Positions 8,613 through 17,300 of a stretch of DNA of 64,000 nt are shown in pieces. Source of the DNA: Bacteroidaceae bacterium (GTDB lineage: Bacteria > Bacteroidota > Bacteroidia > Bacteroidales > Bacteroidaceae). The stretch spans positions 1 through 64,000 of the forward strand of contig JAFTYI010000035.1 of NCBI GenBank assembly GCA_017464815.1, in the 5' to 3' direction. Both the position numbers and the translations under genes were made by a program. Below the pieces are notes generated by a model. That model was not told the DNA's origin, ran no database searches, and saw only the letters and a program-made list of their open reading frames with translations. Each line of letters starts with the position of its first letter. Position 1 is the first letter of the stretch.

Positions 8613-9600
8613 CTTCATTCCATAGGAAAGAGCAGGCCATCGCTTTCAATCCTTTGTAGAGAGCAAGTTCATCGTATTCCCACCCTTTTTGCAAAGTCAA
8701 GTTAACAAAGCAGGGAAGATTCAAGAAAAAACACACTCGCATCCTCAATTTCCCCCTCAAATCTTTGGCAGATTCGCGAATACTCCCTATATTTGCCTTA
8801 CGAAAGAAAAAGCTAAAGGCCGTATCAGTCAGATTGGGAAACTCATCAAATAAACTGAAATGCCGAGATCAGCTTCGTTCATCAATGGCGTGCCGCCCCT
8901 TCGTGGTTAGGCGGATTACAAAGAGGAACGAGCCCTCAAATCCTTCTACTCGGAGTTTCATCATCATCACTGGTACGGCCACTTTTATACCCCCCTCCCG
9001 CCAAATCCATCATCCCCGAACACCACCGCCCACCATCTGAACAATTGGAGAACAATTGGATAAAGTGAATCGCCGTTTATTGAATGGTTTGAAACGCCCG
9101 AAAGATTTAAATCTTCAGCGCTCAACATCCGTATCTTCAAGCCTCGTCGACCGTATGTCAAACAGCCATCGCCATTGCCAACAGCCATCGCCTAAAAACC
9201 ACCTCCCTACACCCTAAACCATAATCCATAAACCACCCTTCACAGCCTTCACCTCCATACTATACTCACTGCGCCCTCATACTATATAGTATCAGCCCGA
9301 ACGGTTTTAACTCCTCTAACTCCTTCCATAAAAAACCACCCTTCACAGGCTTCACGTCCCTGTAACCCGCTGACCTTCATTCGCTTTCTGTGAACGCAAG
9401 CCCATTCACCACCATTCACAGGCTTCACAAATGTCCCACTTTGTCATCTTTTCAGAATTTTATATGTATCAAATGTTGCATCGCCCGATTTTTATATGTA
9501 TGATTTGTTGCATGGGAGAAAATGATTTCATTCTTCCCACCTTCATTCGCCATTTGGCCCCTCATTTTGTGTTTTACAACATGTTCTGTGAAATATTTCT
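8613..9600. other. Long spacer with no supported gene
   Basis: No frame here reads like a protein. A short stretch near 8910-8970 (ADYKEERALKSFYSEF...) looks faintly coding in one frame and could be a decayed gene fragment. TATATTTG at about 8787 resembles a -7 box. CACCCTTCACAGGCTTCAC-type sequence recurs near 9233, 9337 and 9411. Two direct copies of TTTATATGTAT followed by TGTTGCAT lie at 9459-9481 and 9491-9513, 32 bp apart, about 120 bp before the 6S RNA promoter. Confidence 0.6.
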
Positions 9601-9610
9601 GCATTTATAA

Positions 9611-9640
9611 TTTGTAATTCACAATTAAAGTGTATCTTTG
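9611..9640 (+). promoter_or_regulatory. Promoter of the 6S RNA
   Basis: TTTG at 9611-9614 and a perfect TATCTTTG at 9633-9640, 18 nt apart, place the transcription start at about 9647. Confidence 0.75.
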
Positions 9641-9646
9641 TAGCGT

Positions 9647-9872
9647 GCTTACCTGCATAGGGTACGGGCACAAGACATTTTGATTGCTCATTTTCCACTC
9701 GAATCACCACCTCGACTGAAAGAAAGCGAGCTTTTGAGAACAACCTAACATACATTGGGGTTTGCGCTATACTGCGCAGACTAACCCATAGTATGTTAGG
9801 GGCTTGTGGTGAGCCCGAGTGGAATATGGCGAACGTCTGCGCTTTCTTTTTGCCCATACGTGAAGGTCTGCG
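9647..9872 (+). ncRNA. ssrS: 6S RNA (Bacteroidales-1 RNA motif)
   Basis: About 225 nt that fold end to end into one long interrupted hairpin. Outer pairing is GTACGGGCA (about 9663) with TGCCCATAC (9851-9859). The middle stem is CCACTCG and CACCAC (9695-9710) with GTGGTG and CGAGTGG (9806-9822). A large asymmetric bubble lies at about 9711-9740. The inner stem CCTAACATAC (9744-9753) pairs with GTATGTTAGG (9791-9800) and is capped by GGGTTTGCGC / GCGCAGACTAACCC. 6S RNA has this rod-with-bubble shape and sequesters housekeeping RNA polymerase. From memory, the Bacteroidales-1 motif is typically found downstream of the L20 gene and has been equated with 6S RNA. Position, promoter and fold all fit. 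The 3' end is approximate because no clear T-run follows. Confidence 0.82.
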
Positions 9873-9933
9873 TTGTTGTCGCTGAAGAAATGAGAGAGGC
9901 AATAATGCATAAAACTTTAAATAAACAATCAAA

Positions 9934-10362
9934 ATGAAAAGAATCAGTTTTTTTAGTTGGTCATTGATGCTGGCGGTGCTGGTATTAGGACTGGTAATGG
10001 CGGGGTGTAGTGAAGATGAAGAAGATGCATTTGATAAAACATTAATCCTTGGTTCATGGAGTAACAAGACCATAAAAACAGAGGGAGACACAAAAGTAAC
10101 TATAGAAGTTGTCTATTCTTTCTATGCAAATGGGACAGCTTCTCAAAGAGTTCTTGTTACAATGAGTTATGGAACTTTTATTGAAGATTATGTCATGGAA
10201 GATGTCACCAATCATTATACCTATATCTATAATAAAAATTCAACTGTAACTTTCACCAATCAGAAAAATGAAACTTGGGCGTATGAAGTAAGTGTCTCTG
10301 GTAACAAAATGCGTTTAGGCAATCAAGAGGATGGATATTGGGATTTGACCAAGAAATTATAA
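9934..10362 (+). CDS. Small lipoprotein, lipocalin-like
   Basis: Protein of 142 residues. It has a lipoprotein signal peptide with a hydrophobic core and the lipobox VMAGC, lipid-bearing Cys at about residue 25, then an acidic linker (SEDEEDAFDK). The mature part starts ILGSWSN and alternates short beta strands (VVYSFYANGTA, VTFTNQKNETWAYEVSVSGNKMRL, ending GYWDLTKKL), as in Bacteroidales lipocalin-like lipoproteins. The ligand is unknown. It is AT-richer than the ribosomal genes to its left and begins the AT-rich stretch that runs to 12268. Confidence 0.65.
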   Translation: MKRISFFSWSLMLAVLVLGLVMAGCSEDEEDAFDKTLILGSWSNKTIKTEGDTKVTIEVVYSFYANGTASQRVLVTMSYGTFIEDYVMEDVTNHYTYIYNKNSTVTFTNQKNETWAYEVSVSGNKMRLGNQEDGYWDLTKKL

Positions 10363-10409
10363 ACTTCAGGTGAAACCAAAGGTGTTTACAAATTTAACAG
10401 ACGTAATTC

Positions 10410-10697
10410 ATGAAAGAAGTAGAACAAAACCACGGTTCATACAGACATCTTCTGTTTGACAAACGCTGGCTTGAAAGGCGGGCGCAAATAATCCAACGTG
10501 ACAACTATTGTTGTAGAATTTGTGGAAGCAAAGACAATTTGGTGGTTCATCACAAACAATATCACATTCATGCCATGACGAATTCCAAAAAGTATCCATG
10601 GGATTATGATGACCGTTATTTGGTGACCCTTTGTGAAAGTTGCCACAAGAGAGGACATGCCAAATTTAAAGTACCAAGAAAATATATAACTAAATAA
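10410..10697 (+). CDS. Small HNH endonuclease
   Basis: Protein of 95 residues that is almost entirely an HNH domain: CCRICGSKDNLVVHHKQY at about residues 33-50, then YLVTLCESCHKRGHAKF near the C-terminus. The two CxxC pairs bind structural zinc. The His pair in VVHH, an Asp/Asn further on and the C-terminal His make the beta-beta-alpha metal active site. HNH nucleases cut DNA; the target is unknown. It is only 13 nt upstream of the next gene and so is probably co-transcribed with the coiled-coil and DUF4407 genes. No methyltransferase or transposase accompanies it. Confidence 0.8.
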   Translation: MKEVEQNHGSYRHLLFDKRWLERRAQIIQRDNYCCRICGSKDNLVVHHKQYHIHAMTNSKKYPWDYDDRYLVTLCESCHKRGHAKFKVPRKYITK

Positions 10698-10710
10698 ACA
10701 AATAAAGATT

Positions 10711-11280
10711 ATGGGATTTTTTAATTTTTTCAAGTCAAAACCAATTGACGAAACAGAACAATTAACCGAAGAGCAGAAACCTGAAATCAATGAAGAGGAC
10801 TTCATTGACAATAGCGACCCCGAGGAGGCAAATAATGTGTATAAGGTCTCTTATGGAACAGGTTTCCCGATAGATGCCATCTACGCATATCTCAAGCAAG
10901 ACCTTGAACAAAAGGGATTTGACGATGCAATGGTAAACCCCGAGAATTCATATAAAGAATCGGGAGTGACGTTGATTGAAAATGAACTCAGGCAATTGTT
11001 TGAACAAGTTCGTTTGAGGTATCGCAATGACCTGCGCCTTTTGCAAGTACAAATTGACAACATGGAAAAGCAAGGACTTCCTCATCAGGCCGCCACCTTG
11101 TATGCGCGTAAGGAAACTTACGAAGAACACATGGCAAAGATTGGTGAAATGGAAAAGAAAGTAGAAAATAAGGAAACTAGCGTAATGAGTCCTATCTACA
11201 CCTACGAAAGAGGTTTCTTGAAAGGACTGGCGGCTAAATCCGAAATAATACTCAATGGCAATGGGGAAAGAAGACAATAA
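10711..11280 (+). CDS. Acidic coiled-coil protein of unknown function
   Basis: Protein of 189 residues that I do not recognise. The N-terminus (MGFFNFFKSKPIDETEQ) has a short hydrophobic/basic start and then a strongly acidic segment (about 12-45). A region with GTGFPIDAIYAYLKQDLEQKGFDDAMVNP (about 55-85) looks globular, and about 92-165 is predicted coiled coil (ENELRQLFEQVRLRYRNDLRL...KIGEMEKKVENKE). No signal peptide or membrane segment. It overlaps the start of the DUF4407 gene by 26 nt, implying translational coupling and possibly a physical partnership with that membrane protein. Confidence 0.65.
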   Translation: MGFFNFFKSKPIDETEQLTEEQKPEINEEDFIDNSDPEEANNVYKVSYGTGFPIDAIYAYLKQDLEQKGFDDAMVNPENSYKESGVTLIENELRQLFEQVRLRYRNDLRLLQVQIDNMEKQGLPHQAATLYARKETYEEHMAKIGEMEKKVENKETSVMSPIYTYERGFLKGLAAKSEIILNGNGERRQ

Positions 11281-12268
11281 AATCGGTATAGGAACAAGAT
11301 TTGCTTGTTTCCTAATTGGTTGGAATGCAACCCTTTTGAAAGAGTGTGGCGAGTCAAGTCGAAGGACTTTGCGCAAGTATATGTCTGCCATTATCATTCT
11401 GTCAATTATATGGGGAACCATTGGGTATTGTTTTGCAGAAAGGTATATTGGGCTTGAATCGTTGATAGGAAAACTTGCTACGTCGGTGGTGTTTATAACA
11501 ATCATCATTTGCGTAGAACGATACATTATCCTTACGGGAAAGTTGAGTAAACTGATGGCTACTGCTCGAATATTCATCGCAGTGTTGATGGCTGTACTCG
11601 GTTCTACAATATTCGACCAGATTATTTTCAAGAATGATGTAGAGTTTGAGAAAAAGGAATATTTGACAGAGAAGGTTAATAGTGAGGTTCCTAAAAGAAA
11701 TCAACTCATAGATAAAGAATTAAGTGAACTTGAAATAAACATTGATTCCATCAATAAAAAGTTGGCTGTTTTAGATGAAGAAATATCAAAGAATCCAGCT
11801 AAGAAATTTATCACATTTGAAACAGAGGAAGTAACAACTGGATATGATGAAGAAGGCAAACCAATCAAAGAAAAAAAGATTAAAAGAGTAGAACATCTTA
11901 TCCCAAACCCTTTGATTGACCAAAGAAAATCAACAGAAGGAGTACTAAAACAATATACTGATAGAAAAGTGCTTTTGCAGAATCGTAAACTTGAAACAGA
12001 TAAAATCGTGAGGGAAGAGTACGAAAGTTCTTCCACAGGTTTCTTACAAGAACTTGAAATCCTTTTCACACGAATCATATTTGTCAAATGGATTGCTGGC
12101 GCTTTCTATGTGTTCCTTTTCTTATTCCTTATGCTTCTTGAATTGTTGGTTGTAATGTCAAAAGGTGGTGACGGTGATAGCGATTACGACCTTATCGTAC
12201 AACACCAACAACGAATTAAGGCTGAAACATTGAAAAGAATGGAAGAAGGATTGTTGGCAAAGAAATAG
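11255..12268 (+). CDS. DUF4407 family membrane protein
   Basis: Protein of 337 residues with the DUF4407 layout. A cytoplasmic start is followed by transmembrane segments at about 43-63 and 70-90 and a third at about 103-122 (ARIFIAVLMAVLGSTIFDQI). A long charged domain with coiled-coil character spans about 128-275 (NQLIDKELSELEINIDSINKKLAVLDEEI), then a last membrane helix at about 280-305 (WIAGAFYVFLFLFLMLLELLVV). The family has no established function. The start at 11255 overlaps the previous gene; a second in-frame Met (MGKEDN) lies two codons later. The whole cassette 10410-12268 is AT-rich, suggesting acquisition. Confidence 0.75.
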   Translation: MAMGKEDNKIGIGTRFACFLIGWNATLLKECGESSRRTLRKYMSAIIILSIIWGTIGYCFAERYIGLESLIGKLATSVVFITIIICVERYIILTGKLSKLMATARIFIAVLMAVLGSTIFDQIIFKNDVEFEKKEYLTEKVNSEVPKRNQLIDKELSELEINIDSINKKLAVLDEEISKNPAKKFITFETEEVTTGYDEEGKPIKEKKIKRVEHLIPNPLIDQRKSTEGVLKQYTDRKVLLQNRKLETDKIVREEYESSSTGFLQELEILFTRIIFVKWIAGAFYVFLFLFLMLLELLVVMSKGGDGDSDYDLIVQHQQRIKAETLKRMEEGLLAKK

Positions 12269-12291
12269 CATTAAAGACTCTTTTATTCATT

Positions 12292-12353
12292 CTTCCCCCA
12301 CCTCCGATTTCATCACCGACTAATACATGTGGGATGAACGGGGGTGGGGGAAG
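12292..12353. terminator. Possible terminator-like hairpin after the DUF4407 gene
   Basis: CTTCCCCCACC (12292-12302) pairs with GGTGGGGGAAG (12343-12353), with inner pairing TTCATC / GATGAA. The loop is long and no strong T-run follows, so it may instead be a repeat structure. Confidence 0.35.
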
Positions 12354-12411
12354 TCTGTTATTCCTATTTTGGGAGGAGATGAGAATGATATTTTCTGGAA
12401 TAGGGAGTGTT

Positions 12412-12795
12412 TGGCGGGAGAACGCCAAAACATGACAAATGGGGAGAATATGAAAGTAGAAGCTGAACGGGGAAACGCTAAAGCATGGCAAATGGGAAGG
12501 ACATGAAAGCTGAAGCCGAACGGGGAAACGCTAAAGCATGACAAATGGGAAGGACATGAAAGCTGAAGCTGAACGGGGAAACGCTAAAGCATGGCAAATG
12601 GGAAGGACATGAAAGCTGAAGCCGAACGGGGAAACGCTAAAGCATGACAAATGGGAAGGACATGAAAGCTGAAGCTGAATGGGGAAAACGCTAAAGCATG
12701 ATAAATGGGAAGGACATGAAAGTTGAAGCTGAACGGGGAAACGCTAAAGCATGATAAATGGGAAGAATATGAAAGTTGAAGCTGAATGGGGAAGG
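12412..12795. repeat. Seven-unit 53-bp tandem array left of the RAYT gene
   Basis: Units begin at 12412, 12465, 12518, 12571, 12624, 12677 and 12731 (one unit is 54 bp because of an extra A), with a partial eighth from 12784. The typical unit opens GAACGGGGAAACGCTAAAGC and ends near GAAAGCTGAAGCC. The outermost unit has the hairpin TTGGCG-GGAGAA-CGCCAA in place of the degraded ACGGGGAAACGC core, and is the version most like the repeats on the other side of the transposase. Fifty-three is not a multiple of three, so this is not a protein repeat. Confidence 0.85.
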
Positions 12796-12890
12796 GCAAA
12801 ATAAATGACTAAGGCAGGACGGGAAATACAAAATGATACGGTTTGATAATTTTTTTCGATTCAACTTATGTGTGAATTATAAATAATGAG

Positions 12891-12898
12891 TACTTTTG
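12891..12898 (+). promoter_or_regulatory. -7 box of the RAYT promoter
   Basis: TACTTTTG matches the consensus. It overlaps an in-frame TTG, which is therefore unlikely to be the start codon; the ATG at 12920 lies about 15 nt after the expected transcription start. Confidence 0.5.
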
Positions 12899-12919
12899 TC
12901 GCAAAATCTATTACAACAA

Positions 12920-13933
12920 ATGGCAAAGGTACACTGGACACCGGAGGGGTGGCGATGCGAGAAACAAAAAGATCACTTGTATAGGGCCAAATGGATGGAC
13001 TACAGTTCCCCGTCCATCATGTTGCTGACGTTGGTTACTTCTGACCGTTTGCCTCTTTTGGGCGAGTTACACGGTGAGCAAATCGTTCTCTCTCCCCTTG
13101 GTCAAAGGGTGGCTGAGGAGGTGGAACGGATTCCATCCTACAAGGGGGCTTCGTCAATAGAGATATACAACTATGTGGTAATGCCTGACCACGTGCATAT
13201 TTTACTGCGTATTCATGACCGGTTGCCCAAGCATATAGGACAGTACGTTCGTTGGTTCAAGTATCAATGTTCTAATCTTGCGGCTCTTCCCGCAAGTGAT
13301 GGTAACACTCTGTTTGCTCCTGAATATCACGACCGGCTCCTTACGAGAAAAGGACAGCTTGCCCATATGGCCCGATATATACAGGAGAATCCCCGACGCT
13401 TGGCTCTGAAACGAGCTAACAAAGATTTATTCCGTATCCGACAACATATAAAGATTGGTGAGATTTTCTGTACAGTACTTGGTAACATTTTCCTTGCAAG
13501 ACATCCCCAACGTCAAGTGCTTCAATGTTCGCGCAAATTGACAAACGAACAGATTGAGGCACGAAAAGATGAATGCCTTGCAGAAGCCGCTAATGGTGCA
13601 GTGTTCATCACTGCAGCTATTTCAGAGGGGGAAAAACGAATTGCGCGAACACTTCGTGAGGAGGGTTATCCACTCATTATCCTACTTGAGAAAGGATTTC
13701 CAGAGCCTGATAGTCCGCATTACCGCTACTACAAGCCACAAGGTGTCTATTTTGAGGCTTGTGCAGCTGGCAGGTTGTTGTTGGTGGAGCCGAATGCGGA
13801 ATCGTTTGAGCAAAAAGGAATTGTAGCGAATGTTATGGCTAAAACGGGGGATATTCCGCATACTACACAGCGTTATCGTTTTGTGGCGTTGAATGTTATG
13901 GGTGAGAGCATGTGCAGGGAATTGGATGAATAG
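12920..13933 (+). CDS. REP-associated tyrosine transposase (RAYT, IS200-like Y1 HUH) with extra C-terminal domain
   Basis: Protein of 337 residues. The N-terminal half (about 1-180) is a Y1 transposase: the HUH motif is VVMPDHVHILLRIHDRLP (about residues 84-101) and the catalytic Tyr is in MARYIQENPRRLALKR (about 150-165). RAYTs nick and rejoin single-stranded DNA next to REP hairpins. The C-terminal half (about 190-330) is a separate alpha/beta domain (GAVFITAAISEGEKRIARTL, YPLIILLEKGFPEPDS, AAGRLLLVEP) resembling a DprA/SLOG-like Rossmann fold. Unlike classic IS elements the gene has no flanking IS ends. Instead, tandem arrays with a shared GGCGGGARAACGCC hairpin lie on both sides, as expected for a RAYT and its REPs. 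Start chosen after the -7 box. Confidence 0.82.
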   Translation: MAKVHWTPEGWRCEKQKDHLYRAKWMDYSSPSIMLLTLVTSDRLPLLGELHGEQIVLSPLGQRVAEEVERIPSYKGASSIEIYNYVVMPDHVHILLRIHDRLPKHIGQYVRWFKYQCSNLAALPASDGNTLFAPEYHDRLLTRKGQLAHMARYIQENPRRLALKRANKDLFRIRQHIKIGEIFCTVLGNIFLARHPQRQVLQCSRKLTNEQIEARKDECLAEAANGAVFITAAISEGEKRIARTLREEGYPLIILLEKGFPEPDSPHYRYYKPQGVYFEACAAGRLLLVEPNAESFEQKGIVANVMAKTGDIPHTTQRYRFVALNVMGESMCRELDE

Positions 13934-13934
13934 A

Positions 13935-14165
13935 CTCGGCGGGAAAACGCCGAGGCGAAACAAAGACAGGAGAGAGAAGAGCATAATAAAAAAGCAAGAA
14001 GGGGAAAATGGGAACTTGGCGGGAAAACGCCGAGACGAGACAAGGGCTGGAGAGAGAAGAGCATAATAAAAAAGCAAGAAGGGGAAAATGGGAACTTGGC
14101 GGGAAAACGACGAGGCGAGACAAAGGGGTGGAGAGAGAAGAGAATTAACGCCGAGGAGAGACAAA
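13935..14165. repeat. 80-bp tandem array right of the RAYT gene with hairpin cores
   Basis: Three units spaced exactly 80 bp, with GGCGGGAAAACG cores at about 13938, 14018 and 14098, plus a truncated fourth near 14148. The first core forms CTCGGCG-GGAAAA-CGCCGAG, a 7-bp stem with a 6-nt loop, immediately after the RAYT stop codon. The rest of the unit is purine-rich (GGAGAGAGAAGAGCATAATAAAAAAGC). The core matches the hairpin in the outermost unit of the array on the left of the gene. Confidence 0.85.
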
Positions 14166-14240
14166 AGGCTGAAGGGGAGAACGAATATAGGAGGGGGGAA
14201 ATAAAAACAAGAGGGAAAACAAAAAACAGGTGGGCAATGG

Positions 14241-14271
14241 TTGATTGTTTGGGGGAATTGCATTATCTTTG
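14241..14271 (+). promoter_or_regulatory. Promoter of the CotH/dockerin-like gene
   Basis: Perfect -7 box TATCTTTG at 14264-14271 with TTGATTG at 14241-14247 upstream. The start codon is 50 nt downstream, after AATCCTATTTATCCTATTT. Confidence 0.55.
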
Positions 14272-14320
14272 ACGGCGAAAAGTTTATGATTCTTAATCCT
14301 ATTTATCCTATTTAGAAAAT

Positions 14321-17300
14321 ATGGTGCGAAATACGGTTGTTTTTCTTGCGGCAATGCTTGTTGCGGTTGTTATGAAGGCGGAGAGGTATTATGTGTATTT
14401 TTCCGACGGAAGGGTGTGGGGGTACCCGAAGGAGATGGTGAAGGAGGTGAAGAGTGATGACGCGGAGGGATATAGCCTTACATTGTTGAACGACAGTGTG
14501 TTGAGTTGGGGCAGTGCGGAGATTGAGCGGTTGAGTGAGTTGCCACCTGCATTTCCTGCTATGACGGCTTTGGCTTTTATGGAGGAGTTGAACGATGAAC
14601 TGACGGACGATGTGGATGCCGTGATTACCGACGACGGACGGGCTGTGGCTTCGGTGGCTTCTATCGGAAAGTATCTGACTCCGACTTTTGTGCTTGACGC
14701 TCCTGATGCAAAGGCTTATGTTGATGGGGTAGAGCAGGTGAGTGGTGTGTCGAGGTTACGTTTTGCTGACGAGGTTACTTATGTCGTTGCAAACGATGGA
14801 TACGAGCAGCTTGCTTACGTCAAACTTTCGGACGAGGTGTGGAGTGAAACGGGGATTACCGTGGAGCAGATTCCATTGACTGCTGATATGCTTTCAACCA
14901 ATGCGCCTACAAGCATTGAGGGTGAGGGGTTGGATATGATGCTCGACGGAAACAACTCGACGTTTTTTCATTCTACGTGGTCGAAAGATGCTGTGTACGA
15001 GGTTGACTTGACGAAGCAGGTTTATGTTCAGGTTGACTTGACGAAAGGGGTCAAGGAGTTTCAGTTCCAGTATGTAAGCCGTCCGAATACCGAACGTTAC
15101 AACATACAGGAATGGAAGATTGAGGCTTCGGCCGATGGCGTTTTGTGGAATGAGGTAGAGGTGCTTGACGAAGCTGGCGGACTTGTCGTTTCGGGACAAG
15201 GTGTTGACTATACATCGCCCGTCATTTCAATGGACAAGGCTTACACTCACTTGCGCTTTACGGCTACGAAGGTGGGCTACAAAAACTATCTCTGCCTGGC
15301 TGAACTTAACCTTTATGAAGTGACTGGTAAGGTGGATGAACCGGAACTGTTGAAACCTGCCACGTATGCTTACAGTATGGAGCCTATGGGTCGTGAAGTG
15401 ACGATTGATGTTGATTGGCCGACGGAGCGTGCAGTGTCTGTGCCACGCATTGATATAGACATTGATGGTGGGGTAATGGTGACAAGCAAGGACTATTACC
15501 TCAATGCCTTGATAACGATTCAAGGGCAAGGTGTGTGGCCCGACTTCGTGGATTCGGTGCAGATAAAAGGGCGTGGCAATACTAGTTGGCGCGACTTTGA
15601 CAAGAAGCCTTACCGGTTGAAGTTTGCCAAGTCGGTGAAACCTTTCGGATGGAAGAAGGGTAAGAACTGGAACCTGCTTGCACAAGCCCAAAAGGGATCG
15701 ATGATGACAAACCCGATAGCCATGAAGATTGCACGCATGGTGGATGCGGCGGCGGCCAACGATGCAATGCCTGTGGAGCTTTACATGAACGGAAAGTACT
15801 TGGGCAGCTACCTCTTTACGCAGAAAACGGGGTTGGCAAACAACAGTGTTGACCTTGAGGACGAAACGCAAGCCACATTTTTGGAATTGGACAAATACTA
15901 CGATGAGGTGTACAAGTTCAAGTCTAAATGGTACAAACTGCCTGTGAACATCAAGGAACCAGACCTTTCGGAAGGTGAATCATTGCTGACGCTCGATCAG
16001 ATACAGGCAGATTTCAACACGTTCGAGACTTCAGTAAAAAGGAACAGCAACTTCGAGCGATTCGTGGATTTGGACAAGCTGGTACGCTTCATGTTGGTGA
16101 ACGAGCTGGTACTCAACATTGAATTGGGACATCCGAAAAGTGTGTTCCTCTATCGCGAAAACTTGAACGATATGAACACAGCCTATACCTTTGGCCCCGT
16201 TTGGGACTTTGATTGGGCTTACGGATATGAAATTAATCGCAATTATTGCACGATAGGTAGTACTAATTATATATTCGACAGTCTTACCTCATCGCCCGGA
16301 AATAGTTTCTTTTCCGCTCTTTGGCAATCAAGCCCGTGGGTGAAGTGCCTCTATTACCGGTTGTGGAAACATTTCATGGCAAATCACTTGCAGGAGGTGC
16401 TTGACTATGTGGACGACTATTATGACTTTGCCAAGACTTCGTTCGTAAACAACACAACTGCGTGGAGCGACGGTGACGGGTATGAAACCCATGCTGCAAA
16501 CATGAAACAATGGCTTGCCGAACGAGCGGACTTCCTCATGGATAACCTTGAGGTTTATGAAGATGATGCTACGACGCCTTATACCTATGGTGACACAAAC
16601 AACGATGGCGAAATCAGCGAAGCCGACTTGCAGACATTGTTGGCACACATGTTTGAAGAAGAAGAGGGAGGAACTACAATCTTCAAAGAACAGGCCGACA
16701 TTGATGCCAATGGTCGGGTCTCAATAAGTGATTTGGCTTGGATGAGCAACCTGATTGCACGCACGGAAAACGTGGAGTCATCGAACCTGATGAACTGGAG
16801 TGAGTGGGATATAACGAGCGACGAAAACGAGTTTCCCTTATCGCTGACAACCGTCGAAACCACTAAAGGACGCGCATGGGAACTCACGGCGTCATTGACA
16901 AACAATCACCCTTACGTGGCTTGTACAATGGACCTTGCATTGCCCGATGGCATCATCGTTGACACCACCCGGTCAAACTTCGAACTTGGCGAACGAGTCA
17001 AGGATTCACACATTTTCACGGGCAGACACATCGAGTATAATGTGTATCGGATTATCGGATATTCGCCCCTTAACTTGGCCATGAGCGGAACCGAAGGAAT
17101 ACTCTTCAACCTTCCATTGACTGCTAATGCTCCTAGAAGTGAAGGTGTTTACCCCATTGCCTTTAATATGATACGCTTTGCCAAAGCTGATGGCACGGAA
17201 GTGTCTTTTTATGATGCAATAGACTATCTGTCGGTAAGTGCCAACGACATCCACCCCCTCACAAATGATGCTCAAGTTCAATGGCCTGCCGACATTTACG

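Noticed and set aside
8765-9040. 91-codon frame in the spacer after the MITE-like element
   Set aside because: The composition (Arg/Pro/Thr/Ser-rich) and lack of motifs do not support a gene; another frame shows a short coding-like stretch only.
12896-12919. TTG start for the RAYT gene
   Set aside because: The TTG is part of the TACTTTTG -7 box, so it would not be in the transcript.
12412-14165. The tandem arrays as CRISPR
   Set aside because: Whole 53-bp and 80-bp units repeat, with no unique spacers, and no cas gene is near. Hairpin cores fit REPs better.
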